A DNA stretch of 64,000 nt from assembly GCA_037576195.1 (NCBI GenBank), contig CM075101.1, forward strand, positions 38,998,001-39,062,000, written 5' to 3'. The translations under genes and the position numbers were made by a program. This DNA is from Phytoseiulus persimilis. Taxonomy: Eukaryota; Arthropoda; Arachnida; Mesostigmata; Phytoseiidae. Below the pieces are notes generated by a model. That model saw only the letters and a list, made by a program, of their open reading frames with translations, had not been told where the DNA came from and made no database searches. Within the stretch, counting starts at the first letter, position 1, and each line of letters opens with the position of its first letter. Positions 33,601-48,600 of this stretch are shown here, piece after piece.

Positions 33601-36600
33601 CACAGACGAGCGGACCGAGGGCGATCATATGAATCTGCACGAAACCAATCATAGAGCCTTTGATCAGAGGTCGTGAAGTGCGAAGCCGACTCGCTCCGCC
33701 GAGGATGTCCCCCCCCCCTTTCATGTGGTCTTCCTGCGTTTTCCTCTCGTTTGAATTCATCCACAACCCCCAAATCCACTTGACGAACTAAAAAGGAAAG
33801 TCCCGCTGCGCTCTAGCGAACAGGTGCTCGAGGACAAGCGGCAAAGACTCTCCTGTGATGTCGGTCACAAGTATCAACAATCACCTCAACCACCATCACT
33901 GGCACCGTTGTATCATCGGTGTTATTGAGTTAGCACCGCTCCGAGTTTCCGACGCCCTGGCTCTCGCCCCATGATCCTGGCGCACTCGCTCAGCAGGATC
34001 AAGTTCCAGGGTTCAAGCTTCGAGGCGGGAACCCGCATCCGTTGAAGCAACTTCGGTGGTGGTCGTCGTCGTCGTCGAGAACGAGTTTATCGATACTCAC
34101 TTAGTCGGAGGAAGTGTCGAGTATCGAAAACCGGCGCAACCACTCCGATAACGGTGGTGGCGTCGACGACAAGAAGGAATGATGTCTTCCAAGAAAGAGG
34201 CAAAGGAAAGAAACGACCGCAATTTATATTCACTCATTATCACGTAGATTAGATATGCTATGTTGTTGATCGATGTTGGTGGTGTCACGACGCGAAGCTC
34301 CGCTTGTTCGACCGCTCGTCCACCCGTCGCTTTGCTCGCTCGTCCGTTCGTTAATGTGGCTTGATTGTTAACCCACATCGCACAAACCTCCCCCGCGTCC
34401 TGTGACCCCGGAAAACAGCGGCGTAATTGCAATAACATCGAGCCAGCCGAGCATCGACCACCGCGTCATCAACAACAACACCGTCCGCTAACCACTCCTC
34501 ATCTGTGGTGGTTGTGGCGTAGCCGCCGCAACCACTTCAGCTTTGCGCAGCGAGGCTGTTCATCCGATGGAATCACCGTAAATCCAGAGGAGGTATCTCA
34601 GGACTCCGATGCGCACGACGGGCAGCACTGGGAAGATGGTCAGAAATTCTACGGCGAAAAGAGTCACAGATCGCCCATGCGTCTGCAGGTTCGTAACGAC
34701 TGGGCGCGATGTTTCGTTCATCGGAAGGTGAAGGAACTCCCCACGGAATCCCCCGAATATTCAACGAGGCAAGGCGCAAATCCGCCAGTTTCAATCCTGG
34801 AAGCTTTTTCACTTCGTTGCAAAATGAGGTGTGATCTCCTCGTAGCTGTTGCACCAGGCCGCACAGGTACAAGCGCCGTCGCGCCACCTCGCGCTGGCAG
34901 GAGATATATTCCATCGAAAGATAGTAAACCAGCGGCCAACACGAGGAAGAAAAGAGGAAAAACTGTCGAGACGTTCGAATTTTGTTTTGAAGCTGCTACT
35001 TTTAGCACACACAGTCAGACAAACAGACGCACTATTGACGATTCGCGGCGGCTTTGACCTCTGGGCTGCTGGTGCCCGTTGTGCTGCCGGGGAGAAATTT
35101 TGTGCTTCGAATGAAATGATCACCGTAGCCATCGCCGTCATGCCTCTGCCCGCCGCTCGGGCTGGCACGGTATCGAATTCGTTTCGAAGATCATCCTCAA
35201 CCAGTCTGAATGATCAAGTGCATGGCCGACTTGGAATTCGATGGACACATCGACCAAGAAGCCTGAATCAATCATTTTGATCAGAACGACGGCAGAGCGT
35301 AATACTCCGAGGCGATCGCTATAAGTCTATCAAGCGATCGCTTTTAAGGAACCACAGTGCCCGAGTTCCATATTCGCGTACGGGCTGTTTAGCCGCCAGA
35401 ACTCATGCGGGGCCGGGGAAAATAAAACGAAGAAACAGCTGATAGAAAAACGTGAGACGCCAAGGGGGCTCTATTTTCTCTCCTCGGAGACCCTCTTCCT
35501 TCTAGTTTGGCCGAGCGTTCCGGGCCCCGTTTGCTCTTTCTGTTTTCATTGAGCCGTCCCGAATTGTCGAGCTGCGCATGGATGTCTAGGGCTAATGTAT
35601 CGCCGCTTCGACGAGAGTTTGCGACCGCGTTCGGGAACCGGTAAACGTGGAAGACACCGAAAAACGTTCATTCGGTTCACAAGTGAACCAAGATGAGGAT
35701 GTCGATGATTCGTGCTTCACCGCCGGCTCCAGCCGAAGCAGCGGGTTGAGGGGATGAAGCACCGTTTACGCATGTCGGGTGTTCATTGAGCGGGCCAACG
35801 ATCGGGACTGGAATCCTCAGTTCCTTTCCCTCCTTCTTCTTTTTCTGGGCTCCTTTCTGGCGGTTTCGATTCCTCTACCGTCTCAGAGAATCCTCTTCAA
35901 ATGCTTTCGGCTCGTTGCGGGTCTCAGTGGCTCCATATCTTGGTTTGCCGAGCGACCGACCGACCAGCCGTCCAAGAGACAGGCGAACAGGCTGACTTGC
36001 CTGCTGGTTAGATTCTTGGCAGAAGTCGTGACCCACGCCATAGCACCCCGATTGTCGGCTCGCCTCGAAAAATTCCACAACAATGTGTGGTGACTCCATT
36101 CTGGCTCTCTGTCTACGAGTCTGTCGGATTTGCTGTCCGCCGCGCCATTTCATCCGTTTCGCCATTCGGATATGTTTCGGTTCTGGGCGCGCACAAGGAG
36201 TGCTCATCGAGATATCGACTTCAGTCCGATGCTCGGCCGGGAAATCGTGGCTCTAATCAGGCTCTCCTAGAAGATCAACCCCGTCGTCCGGATCAAATCG
36301 TGGACTTCGAGCGCTCTTGACGACGACACCTCTAATAGAGTTCGTACGGCGGGTCGCTGTTCACAAGATCACTGGTGCCTCCGAATATCCCACACATCTT
36401 CCACCTTTCTCACTCTAACGCCCACCCCGCGAACAAACGAAGCCACACGCAGGGTGTCACCGGAAACCCCGCGCCACTTCCGTTTGTTGTTGCGCTGCTT
36501 TTGCTGCTCATAAGCAACGGAAACGGAGCGCTAATTTGACGACAGGACGTCCCTTAAGGCTAAAATTTGTGTCGCGGCGACTAAATCTCTTGCGCACGCT

Positions 36601-39600
36601 GCACGGCGGGTTTGTCCGCTTGTTCGCCGGTCGGGGGATATGAGCGTGCGTGGATGAGTGCGTTTGACAGGCTTTCCATGGCTGGACTGCCGCCACAGCT
36701 CTAGTGGATTATTTGCCAGCAAGAATTAATTGGACAAAAACGCGTGTGCATTGTTTATTGTGTTATTGTATTTGGCACGACGTCGGCCCCAACCACCAGC
36801 AGAAGCAGCTCCAAGAGCAGCCGCTCCGCAATTTGCCCGCGTAGTGTTACCACTGACCAGTCATCAGTCCAGTCGATCAGGCGGGCAAGGAGCAGGCGTT
36901 CGGCACGCACAACATCGAGAAGACTAGACATCCTTGTAGCCGGCGCTGCGACAGAGCCTTAATGAACTCCCCGCCGTACGGACAGCGGGTTCGACTGCGG
37001 GAAGACTAAGACGAATACTTGGGTTCTCCCGCGCGAACGATCGATCCATCGGCTCTGAGATCGATCCTGGATGCCCCGGTGAATGGAGACATCCGCGAGT
37101 CAACAAAGCTGAGTCTGTGGAAGTTGAAAATGTCGTCGGAAGGTCACCAATCTCGATCTTTCTCCACGAGTGGTTTCGGATTCACGAGACTGGGTGTCGG
37201 GCTTCGTTCGAAGTTTCGACACTCTGGGTTTTTGTGGCAGGCTGGCCCAATTGATGAGAGAACTCATACTTCGTCTTGAACCATCATGCCCACTGAAGGT
37301 AAGGCATGATGGTTCTTGTTCGAGCGAGTTTCCACAGGGGATTCAACATGGAAATGCTTTTCTGCCTTCGCTGTATTCGCCGAGATCGCAGCGAGTCTTT
37401 CCATTAGGTTGGTTGTTTTTGACGGGCGGGGGTCAAGTGTGTGAAGCGATTTTTCAGAGACCATTTTCCGTGTCCCTTTCAGGAAGGGTCGTCGAGGCGA
37501 GGCGTTATTAATAATCGGAGGGACACCACGCCAGCCAGCCAGTCCACCAGTCTGGCGGGCGCAGAGCCCGAGCAAAAAGCCGCCAACAAGAACTTTGCGG
37601 TCGTATCGTCGAACACACCCCGAGCTCGCTTAGAATATGAAAGCTTCTGGGTGATCTTTGGACTTCTTGCCCGTTCGTTCGCTCACTGCTTCTGTTGGTT
37701 GTGGTGGCGGTGGTTGTCGCTCGCTGCTATGGTGTTGAAGAAAAAAAAAGATATGGTCATTTGGAGAAAGCGACAAACGCCATGGCCGTCGTCGTCTTCG
37801 CCGCAGCCATCAAACACATATCAGAGACAGAGTCGGGTCGTCCGTTCGGTCCGTCCGTCGGTCGGTCGGTTGGTTGGGGTGCATCAGTGAGGTCTTCGAG
37901 TCCATTTTTCTGCTCACTTGAACATATCATGAAGCCTTGGGCCAGCCATCCAAGCAACGCAGAGATGGGGCGACCCTCGATAGAGATGCCGTACGCTTGC
38001 AACAATATACCGAGCGGCAAGCTGCATATCTAAGTCGGGCCGAGCCCAGCGATAAACCTTCGGAGGGCGAAGGTACTCTGCGCGCTATCAACCGGGCTCA
38101 GATGTGAGCTGCGTCGAGGTGTTTTGAGGTGAGGCCGCCACTGCCGCCGCCAACGAGCCACCCTCACCGAAACCGCAGGATTCCACAAGTGCAATGCGCA
38201 GCTCGAGAGACAAACCGAGACTGACTGAATGACTTGGAATCCATGGAAGGAGACGAGAGCCGCGACACGGGTCGTCTCCTCCTGATACCAACCGAACTCC
38301 AAGAAAAGAGGAATGGTGGTAAGAGGGCATGAAGGCCGGCGAGGACGGGGCTGTGGGCAAGATGGATCGCACAGCAAACAACAGCTCCGCGAACAATATT
38401 CACATCGTTCCGTCGAGCAGGCCCTCTGTTTCCTAGAGAGTATCTCCGCTCGCTTCGATGGTCCCCTCCCTGATGACGCCTACCCAGCTACCGACGCGGA
38501 CGCGCTCTCGTCGGGAAGCGCGGGACTCTGCTCCCACCACGGTCGGCGATGAAGACTCAGCCGAGTTGCTAAGGTCATCGTCGTCGACGCCGTGAACGAT
38601 GTGTCTATCTTCTGGTTTGATGAAGTAGGAGTAGCAGCTCCACGAGTAGCGGTAAGAAAGCGTTGGAAAAGGGGAGCCGAGCCGGAGTCGTCTAAAAATC
38701 CGCGCGCAGCTTCTGAACGACGGCGAATGAGGCCATTAAGTTCGAGGCTTTAAGTTTTTGCTGTCCGCGCAGGCCGCCGGCGAGTCGGTTAGTCCTCACT
38801 CATTTCGTCCGAACGGCCCTGCGTTCGTCAAGCGCTGCGCGAGGGACAACTATGATCCGACTGAGCGGCACTTATTGCCTGCGTTGCGGTTCCGGCGACC
38901 GCTATGGCAAGGGATGATGCGTTCAGATACTTCGGAGGACTCGCTCGCTCGCTCGTTTGGACGACTGTCTGCTTGCCTCTCTGCCTGACGGGCGGCTCGT
39001 CGCATAGCGTACCGAACAGCTCGTCGGGGTCACGACGGGGGACTGACCCCAAAACTGAGAGGAAGGCAAGCAAGCAGTGCTAAGTTACCTTTTTATCGCA
39101 CGCGTCTACTAACGTCACTAGCCGACTGGCTGCTGTGGCAGCCACAGAAACGAAATAGACGCTTCCAATCGGCGGTATCCAAACCGACAGCGCCCGCTGC
39201 CGAATCCGAAATCCGGAAGGAAATCGACGCTCGCTCCATCTGCGAGGCTGTGGGTCTGTCTACCGCGCGACGAGATAGATGCGCAGCTCCGTCGATCTCG
39301 CGGCTCTCGGCTGTTGAGGGAGAATTGCAAATTTTGCGGTAGCGCCGAGCAGCTTTGAACCAGTTTGAAGTGAGCAAGCGGCCACAAGACAAATGGCAAT
39401 GGATCTTTAAGGGCCGCTTGCTCAGGCTGGCAAACTGGCATCACTGTCGGCGAGCCGGCCGGCCGACTTGCCGGACGAGCGGCCGCAACCGCCGCAGGAG
39501 AGCAGCGACGGCGGCAGCTACTTCTGAAGGCAAGGAGATTCCTCTGACAGTGGCGACAATGGCTTACAGAGCGACCACAATGCCTCCCGCTTGGTGAGGT

Positions 39601-42600
39601 TGACAAATGAACGGGAGTGACAGCGTCGATGAGCCTCTACCAACCGAGCGGCTCTGCCACCGGGACCAGGACAAGTCACAGGACCAGCGGAAGTCACCTA
39701 GAGGAAGTCGTTCGGGCACTGTTTTCGCTTATCAACAGGGTGACAGCGCAGTATCTCCTCCTCGGTTTCGATTGTCTTCCACCTCCAGCTCGGAAGGGCG
39801 ACCATGGGGGATAATTTTTTCGTCAACCTGTTATCCCTCTCGTAACGCTCGGAACTGGACAATCCGAGTCGCCGACGGCGGTCAAGGTACACGTACTGAG
39901 CGGGGAATCGGGCGTAATGAGAATCGTTGCTCAAGTATTGCGCTAACCTAGAAGAGAATGACTTAAGTGGAACGCCTCCCTAATTCCCTTAGCCCCGACG
40001 AGATGCGGCGGCGGAAACTACAACGCCGGGTCAAAGGCTGAGAAACGATGATACCGTTGAGCGACGCGTAAACGCGGGTCGTCTGTTCCTCAGTGGACAC
40101 CAAACGGCCAGAAACAACCGCGGAGCGTCCACATGAGATCTTAGAGGCGAGCAGCCTCGTCGTCGTCGTCATCCTCGTTGTCGACGCTGACAACAAAGAC
40201 TGAGCAGGAAGGATCACAACGACAACAACAAGAGTTCGGGCGGACGCGACGTTTGTGCCGAATGCAGTTTGCCATTATTGGTCCCTCGCTCGCGGTCTGA
40301 ATGTCCTGTCCGCTTAAATGCTCGACGTTCTTAAGCCTCAGCGTCGGGTCGTCTCTTGCTCGGATCGAGTCGATGTTGTGCTCGCTGCAGTGAGTGAGTC
40401 ATTCATTCAGTTGTCGTCCGCTCATTCATGGCTGGCTCTTTTCTTTGCTCTGACTTCGTCATCGTCGATGGCGACTTCTTTATGGAAAAAAATCTGCCGC
40501 ACACGGATCGAGCAACCTACTGTCGGTCGGTCGGTCGGTCGCGCGACCGCGAGGGGGCCACGGCTGAGATCGGGAGAATGGGAAATCTATTAGATCGGTC
40601 ATTCCAAGGCTACATTAGATTTGCTAATATCACCTCGGCCCAGCCCCACTCTCTGCGGTCTCGATCGGAGCGGACGAGCGAGCGAACTTGCGCGCTCCGA
40701 GCCGATGATTGACCCAGTAATCGCGGGGGTGGGTGGCTTGGTGGGCAGCTGGCCGGTCGGCCGCTCACTCGCCCACAACTTCCGCATTGGTTGTTTTTTC
40801 CCTCCAGTTTCGTCTCTCTGACCGGTCTCTGTTCTCGGAGGTATGCAACGTTCGTGGCCTCCAGCTCGGTCCGGGGATCGCCCTCGGAGCAGCTTGACGC
40901 GGACGGCCGAGCGGGGAGTCGGTTTCCCATCGAGTTTCCACCGTAGACCCGCTTTTCTCCATCGTCTTCGCAGGCGTCGTCTTCTTCGTCCGTTCGTAAT
41001 CTCGGTTGACCCAACGCGATAGCAAGTGCTGCTGGCTTCGTCTTTCCGTTCATAAATCAGTCCGACAACGAACACACACGCAGCCACCGTCTTTGCAGCA
41101 GGCCTGGAGCGTGCATCCAACCCCAGTAGTTCAGAGAGCGTTCTGATCTCTCCGTCTCTGTTCTCCTCGGCTCGCGATGTATCCATTCTTCGGTCGAGGT
41201 CAACCGATCGAACTCGGTCACCGACTCAACCATCTATTTATCACTATCCACTCACATGTACATCTCGCGGAACATCGGACCTCGACGTCTCCGATAGTGA
41301 GGAATTCGATTCCGGCGCTTGAATCTCCAAACGTTCTGTGGAGTTTTCGCTCCCCCCCCCCCTCGAGGGCGCCTCTTCAGGGCTCTCTGAAGGCGTGAGA
41401 GTGGCGGCGGGCACGGACGGTTACATTGAATGTACGTCGTTCCCGGGACCCTTCCTCTCAGACTTGGAGCTTGGACCGCGGTCGGACCCCCATCCAGAGG
41501 TCGCTTCCGAAATCCGTCTGACCGCTGTTCTTCTCCTCTGCATGATGAATCGTCGTCGACGAGCAGTTCCCGCGCTGGGCCAAGCAACACAACGGCCGGC
41601 CTAATCTACTTTAGCTGTTCGATCAGCTCGACTCCGTGTTGGTGCAAGGCTCTGACTCCGATGGACACGCAGACTGCTAGCCAAGTAGGCAGATAGGAAC
41701 GGGGGCGGCGGCAGCTAACTGGTCGACCAGTCAGACAGTCAAGCAGGCGTACGGGCAGTCAAGCAGGAGAAGGAGCCAGGAGGGCAGCCAGGAGAACAGG
41801 CCGACCGCGATAAGCCGGAGCCCCGAGCACGTTCCTCTCGACGACCCGCATACCAGCCACCGTCAGAGTTGCGTAATGCACTCGCAACCGAACGGTCGAG
41901 GGGAGCAGAGCGAGAAAAACATCGGCGAACGCCCAGAAACCAAACCATGTGTTCTATAGCGCATCGACTCGTTGTACCCCGCCAAGCGCCTGCCGTGGTG
42001 TCGAGGAGTACCTCTGGCCATGTTGGTCCTGTTCGTGGGCTATATCTATATTGGATGAAAGACGTCGACTCCGGCGCTCGGTTCCGATTGGAGCACACCT
42101 CGTAAACGGTGCCCTCCTCGGGATAACAGCCGAATTCATTCGGAAAGCCGTCGACGGAATATTCGTCGTCCTGTCTTTAGCGGCACCGAGTGCTCCCCGA
42201 TTCTTTTCCTCCTTTCTGGCCGTTTGTAACAGCAGCTGATTCGGAAACTCGTGACCCGGCGTCAAAAATTCCCCGATTCCGAGAGGCAAGTAAAACATAT
42301 TCGGCTGTTCCGATAGCCCGCCGGCGAGCTGTTCGAACGAGCAGCCGGCAAGCAAGCCAGTCGGAACAACATAAAAATCAGAGGTAAAGAAATTTTCAGT
42401 TCATTTGCCGTGTACGTAAAGACGCGCACGTTCCGGCAAACGTTTCGAATGGAATCGTTGCCGCGTCTGTCAAGCTCGCCACTTGCGGCAGAGCAAACTA
42501 ACTGCCCCGCGGTCGCTTTTCGCTCCGGTCTTTCGGTTGGTTGGTCGGTTGGCCGCCCGCTTCAGTTTTTTTTCGGCCATCAAATGGGACGGCCCGCGCA

Positions 42601-45600
42601 ATGACTCCACCTTGCAACAATCAAGATGAGCATTATTATCATCATCATCACCGGAGTCCTCCTGACGTTCGTAACGCCGGAGGTGGTTATCGGGTTTTGA
42701 CCACGCCCGGTCGCGGCTGCTCCCGATTCGGCCGCGTGTGTGCGGCTGGCTTACGTTCATTCAGAGCCGCGGGTCGGCTCGTTGGGGAACTTCGGACATC
42801 GCGCCCCGACTTCCGAAACCCGCAGGTCGTTTGACTCCGCCTCAGAGCGAAAGCGCTCCCAGAAGGAGAGCTCGCGTCGAACAAACACGCGAGAAGTTGA
42901 AGCGGATGAGGGCAGAGCGCCCCATTCGGGGGAGAAAGGGTTTGCAATGGCTCGAGAAAGGTCTTGAGACTCTTCCGAGCGATGCGCGGATTCGGTTGGA
43001 ACCTTTTGCCCTCTCGTCGTCGAGCCTCGCGATTAAAGAGTGGCTTGCGCGCGGGTCTCTTTTCGAAGGTGAAGACCCGCGGTGTGGTCGATGAATTGTA
43101 ATGGCTGGAGACATTTCTACGAATCCCGGGCCGCACCCCGTGAAGCTCACGCTTGGATTGCGAAGCGAATCGAAGAGCTCGAGAGCATCATTGAAGAAAG
43201 CCGACAGATTTTCTTTTCTCTCGCAACTCAGCGATTTCGCGGGCAGTGTCCACGGTCGCCCGAGCCGTTTGTTCTCCAATCCGGGAAAGGTTCCCCTGAC
43301 GGCACACCTCTTGTCTCTACTCGCTGGTTGTGTCTTCATGTGGAGTGTACTCGGCGGTCGATTGGGATGATGGAGCTGTAGCTGATGATGGCGGCGGCGG
43401 CGATCATGATGCGTCCCAGACTGACAGGGGCAGGTAGCTCAGCTGCAAAATGATTTGGAGTAGCCGCAAGTGACCAGAGGTGGTCAGGATAGGCTGGCGA
43501 GCCGGTGGGCCAGGCGACCAACTGGCCACCGGACTTGCGTATATCTTGCGAAGATGGAGCGTTCTGGGATGATGGAGTGTTCGAGCCTTATGCAGGAACC
43601 CAACCTGCCGGACGGGCATTGAGGAATATGAGGCAGGAAGGAGAACCACACGCGCCGCTCCCCCTTGTCCCTGTTCGATGGTTCCTACTCCCATCAATCA
43701 ATCAATCAATCCATCCAGGCCGCCGATCGATCCTTCCCTGGATGTTCACCAAGTGATCCAACGTGGACTCTGGGACCGAGTCCATGACCCAACCTAATCG
43801 TATTGAGCACCGCGCGTTCAATCTGGGCCGGACTTTCATTCACGCCGCATCAGCCGATATCACTGCAAAGCTTCGCGCCAAGAAACTGAACCGATGGAGT
43901 CTCCGGTTATCAACGCCGAGTCGCAAGGGATGAGCTCGACCGAGACCGCGAGTTGGGAGCGACACTCGAGCAGCTTCCCTGCTGGCTTCTCCCCAACCGT
44001 GTTGGAGCTCCTCGATCTCCTCCCTCAAGGGCTCATTTTTTGAAGCATGGAGTGGATGAATGACTCGAGTCGTTGAGTGGCTCGTGTTAAACATCTCTTG
44101 AACAGGTTATGTTGTCGAGGGGCTGGTGGCAGGCCGAGGAGCAAATGTATGCGAACTGACTAAGACCGCTATTATCCCACAGAACTGCGTGAGCGAGTGT
44201 GAAAGGAGCTTTGAGTTTGCCTAACGACCGCTAACGATGCATAATTGCCGACCGGCCGGCTGGCCCACCGACCGGCCAACCGTCCCGCCCCGTTCGTCAT
44301 CATCAGCAGCGGAGGCGGTTGCGGTGGCAATGGACACGGCCTTCGACCACAGATCTAGCCTTCAACGTCATACCGCTGGCAAGTTCATTGATTTTTCGCT
44401 CCTTTTTCGTCGTCACACTCGAAGGAGATCGGTTGCATGCGGTCTGTTGAGCGATTTCGGATCCAACGAGCCCTCGCATCCTGCCGACTTGCCATGACGC
44501 TGCGCGCCGACCCTCGGTTCCTTGCTCCGTGAGATCTCCGCATCCGACAGCTCTCACATTGGCGTTCCCGTTCCTTCCTCCGTGGTTTCTCGGACAGTCG
44601 AGTTGGAAATCCAAAGAGTTCGAATGTCGACGACATGGCCGGCGGTCCATCGGCGGAGATGAGAGCGACTCGAGAGGTCGGAATCTTCCTCGGAGGCAGC
44701 AAGCACCCACGAGGAGGGGGACGCGGAGAGCGAGCTGGCGGAAAGGTTAGTGGTCTGGAAGTGCATTCGTTGTCTGCTCGCCCGCCTGCTCGTACGTGGG
44801 TCGCTTTTGACGAGTGGAGTGTTCTGGTGGCCTTTGATAAACCGTAACCTAGAGGGCAGGCGGCGGGTGAGCGGGTGTGCCCCGGACCGACGGGACGGTA
44901 CCGTTTCGCAAGCGCTCCGTCGCCCTTAAGGCCATTCTTAGGCTGCAGACTCACGATAAGGCTCCATTCCATTCTTTTGCTTTTCTCTATATTGCTTACT
45001 CTTGCGACTCCCTCTCTCTCTCTTCCTCTCATGTTCTCGGTCCACTGCTCGGCGGGTTGCGCAGTGGTGACGGCGGACCAAATTGTGCGGTCTTTCAGAC
45101 ACTATGCAGTAAGTGAGGTTGTGAGGCCATTGTCAGTAACCAACCCTACGTCAAAAGAAGTTACTATCGCCCGCGCCGCAGTTCGCTCGTCAGTCCATGC
45201 ATGCATCCATCCATCCAGCCGTGCGTCCGTCCGTGCGTCCGTTCGTTCACGCCAGACTCACAGAGTTCGCTCTCTGTACGCTTCGCGAACCCGTAGAAAT
45301 GAGCCCTGGCTCGCCCTCCTCCCTCGTGGAACCACCTCCAACCTTGACCTCGGCCTGACAACATCTTCAACAGCATCAGCGTTCGCCGACAAAGCTTCCA
45401 GCTCGGACCGTAACCCTGAGCTCGCCGGTCCGCATGCTCCGCTCTCGCGGCATGCCTGGTTCGGCAGTTTTTCGCCCTCTGTTTGGGACGCGGTGAGCGA
45501 ATCTTGGATTTCGTTGAATCTCGGAACCGCTGCCTCCAGCGTCACAGCGTCGCCGCTGATGACAATGATGCGACCAACCGTGGTCGGTGGACGATGATTA

Positions 45601-48600
45601 CGGACAACAACGACAGCGTCGGAGAAAAACAGGCTCACAGGTTAAAGCAATGCTAAAGTTGAACAAGAAGTAGGAGACAGAACAGCTTGTGTCGCTCGGT
45701 CAGTCAGACCGAAGGAAGGAAGGGGAGGGGGCATCTAGAAGACGTTCACGCTTGGCAGCCCAACGTACGTTGAGACGGTTGGGGACTGAACGAGACGACG
45801 GCAACGAACGAACCTGAGACATAGTCGACGTAACAACGCGGGACTGTCGCCATCCGCCGCACAGGCTTTCGCGGACGTCCCGTAGTCGTCAACGTTATTT
45901 CCATCAGCGGCCGCTTCAGTACTTCAGAAACTTCAGAGCAGAAGTAGAGGGCCGCGGTGCAGCCGACCCGGAGAGAACGTCAACGGGGAGCGAGTCGCCG
46001 GGAGCAGCACCAACGAAACGCTGACTGAAGTCAAAGTGGAGTCAACGAGAAGCCGGCTGGAGCGTTCGCAGCGAAACACCTTAACGCGATCTACAGCTTA
46101 GTAGCTGCGGCACAAGCGCGCCGATGATACCGCTGACGAACCGATGATGATGTTGTTTATGATGATGAAGTTCTCACGTCGACCTTTCCTCGCTGAAGTA
46201 GGAAGGAATCATTCCGACAAAGTTCCTCCGTCGCAGCGTGGAGTTGCGTCTGGCCCTACTCGAATTATCGGCTCTTCCCGAACTGGCGGCCATTCGAACA
46301 AATTCTATTTACAAACATAGACTGAAAGCGCCGTTACTGCGGAATTCAAGGAAGTCATAACAAAGTTCGATGACAATCGCACGATCGTAACAGAATCCCG
46401 CCACTGGAGCGGAGAAACACCTTTGTCTCTTCATTCTGAGTTGTTCGAGATAGAGACGCCGTCTGTTGCTCATAATCAGCCGTGTGCCGGCCGCGAATCG
46501 TTGGGTCGAAACGTTGTTTCCATTGCTGTCGAACGCCGGTTGAGCAAAGCGGCGGCGGCGGCGGCAGCGGAAGCCATGCTTGACTAGAGCCTAGGGTCGC
46601 CCACGCGCCGCCCAGCGCCACTAGCAATAACGATGACAACAAACACATTATGTTAACGCGGCGGGCGCGGTCGGTCCGTCGCTCGCTCGGTTCTTTCTTT
46701 CCGTAATTGACGCAGCACCACCGTTACGCTTTTGAGTGAAAGTAACACCGGATCGGCAAGCGTTCCATAAGCGGGCGGGCGGGTAAGCGAGCGGACCAAG
46801 CTGCTCGGGATGATCGAAAGTGCGCTTTTCCACTGCGGTGTGAGGGCAGTTAGCAGAAGTTTGTCCTGCTTCATGTCACACCGCGTTCCACCATTGATTG
46901 GTTGTTTCGAAGGAACGTTCATCTTCGTCTTCGAGCTCATGAGGGATTGGGTGATGAAGATGGCAGAAGCGGTATATCTTCCCGGATTCTTTCATGGGAA
47001 TCGGAGACTATCCCGCGGGATTGAAAACTCGGAGGACCAATCGGCTCCTCTCCCCTCTTTTTCTCATTCCCCATTCCTAAGGTTGAGCTTCCGCCCAAAC
47101 TTGGGTTGAGAAGGGAGGGGAAGGGAGGACAGTCCGGGACATAGGCTCGAAGTGCGGGAAACCCAAAAACGCAACACGAATGCATGAAATTCGTGCCCAC
47201 AATCCAAGGGGACAGTGTGAGTTCGTTCACGGGGGTCGAGAAAGCAACAAACAGTTCCGAAGCTCTCCCTGAGCCAGAGCTTGGTCTCCACTTGGGGGAG
47301 GGGGGGGGGGGGGGGGGGGGCATAGGAGCTCGGGGGCAGTTCATGGAAACGGGAACACCACTTTCGAGGGGAGAGCGATAAAGCAGAAAAGGGCTCCAGC
47401 CAAGCGGAGCGAGGAAAAGTGGAACGAAAAGCGGAGGGAGCGAAAAAAGATCTTCATCGTCATATTTGATCCCTGCCAACTCTTTCGGTCTCCGTCGACA
47501 TGCGCTAAGCGTCCTAGGAAGTGTTTAAGAGCTGATTGATCACCCAATATGAGGTGTCTGTCTTCATCCCCTCTGTCCTGCCCCTTCGGCGAAATCCCGC
47601 TGCCCCGCACCTCGTCCCGCTTGAACTAAAAAGTCCTCATCACCACAACAGTCTATCAAGTGTTTTAAATTTCCGCAGCGAACGGGGGAGAAAGTTTGCG
47701 TCTACGCGCTTCGAACTTCCACTCCGAACCCCGCCACAGCGTCTCAACGAATTGATTTCGAGGTTTTTCGGAAAGAAACGTCCCGCAAGGAATTGTATCT
47801 AGAACCGCGAATTCCTGAGAGGCGGTTTTCGTTATCGTGCCAAGGGTTTGTCGCAAGCTTCTTGACTCGCGGGATATCCAGGTGAGATTTTCTGATGAGA
47901 GTTGTCCGACCCTCGCTGGGGACGAGTTCGTCCATAATCCAAGTATCGATCCGTCATTTCTCCAGTTTTCCTACCATGACGCCGCAGTCCACCACTGATC
48001 GATGCCCGCAGTGTTTCGAGGAGGACGAATCTCGCTCGGTTTCAGATAAACAACTCGCGCGAGTCGATCCGACTTCAGGGTTCCAGGTGGAGCAGATTCC
48101 ACGCGCGCGCAGGGGACCAAAGTCTAGTACGGAAGCCCTCGGGGAAGTCTCTCCGTACGCGTTGAGCTTTCGTTGCTTACGATGTATCCACCGACTAGTG
48201 GGTGGACCGGGACAGAGGCATCGGGACCCGCTCCGAGAGGAATCAGATACTTCGTTTAGCAAGTCTACGGAACCGAGGCTCTGCACCGCAAGCCAGGCCG
48301 ACGGAAAGATGAGCGAGCACTTCGATACTGATCCCGTGATGTGTGGCCGCGATATTTAGTACATGGAAAAACGCTTAAAGACTCTCTTCGCTTCGAGAAG
48401 CAATCGCTCATCGAAGATTACCTCTTCCTGTCAGGGTAGAGCGCAAAGCCAAACCACCAGCCAGCCTCGCTTGCGCGGAGTCCTGCGGCAAGTCGGTCTC
48501 GGCTCCTTGACAGGCGTGGCTCAACGCGTCAGTTTCAGGGAGCAGGACAGACATTTACAGCGCGAGTGAGGAGAGCAGAGAATTAGAGGGACACGACCGT

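Noticed and set aside
44875..45597. Plus-strand 240-codon frame in the svp intron
   Set aside because: A large part is tetranucleotide repeat and low complexity; no domain or splice context.
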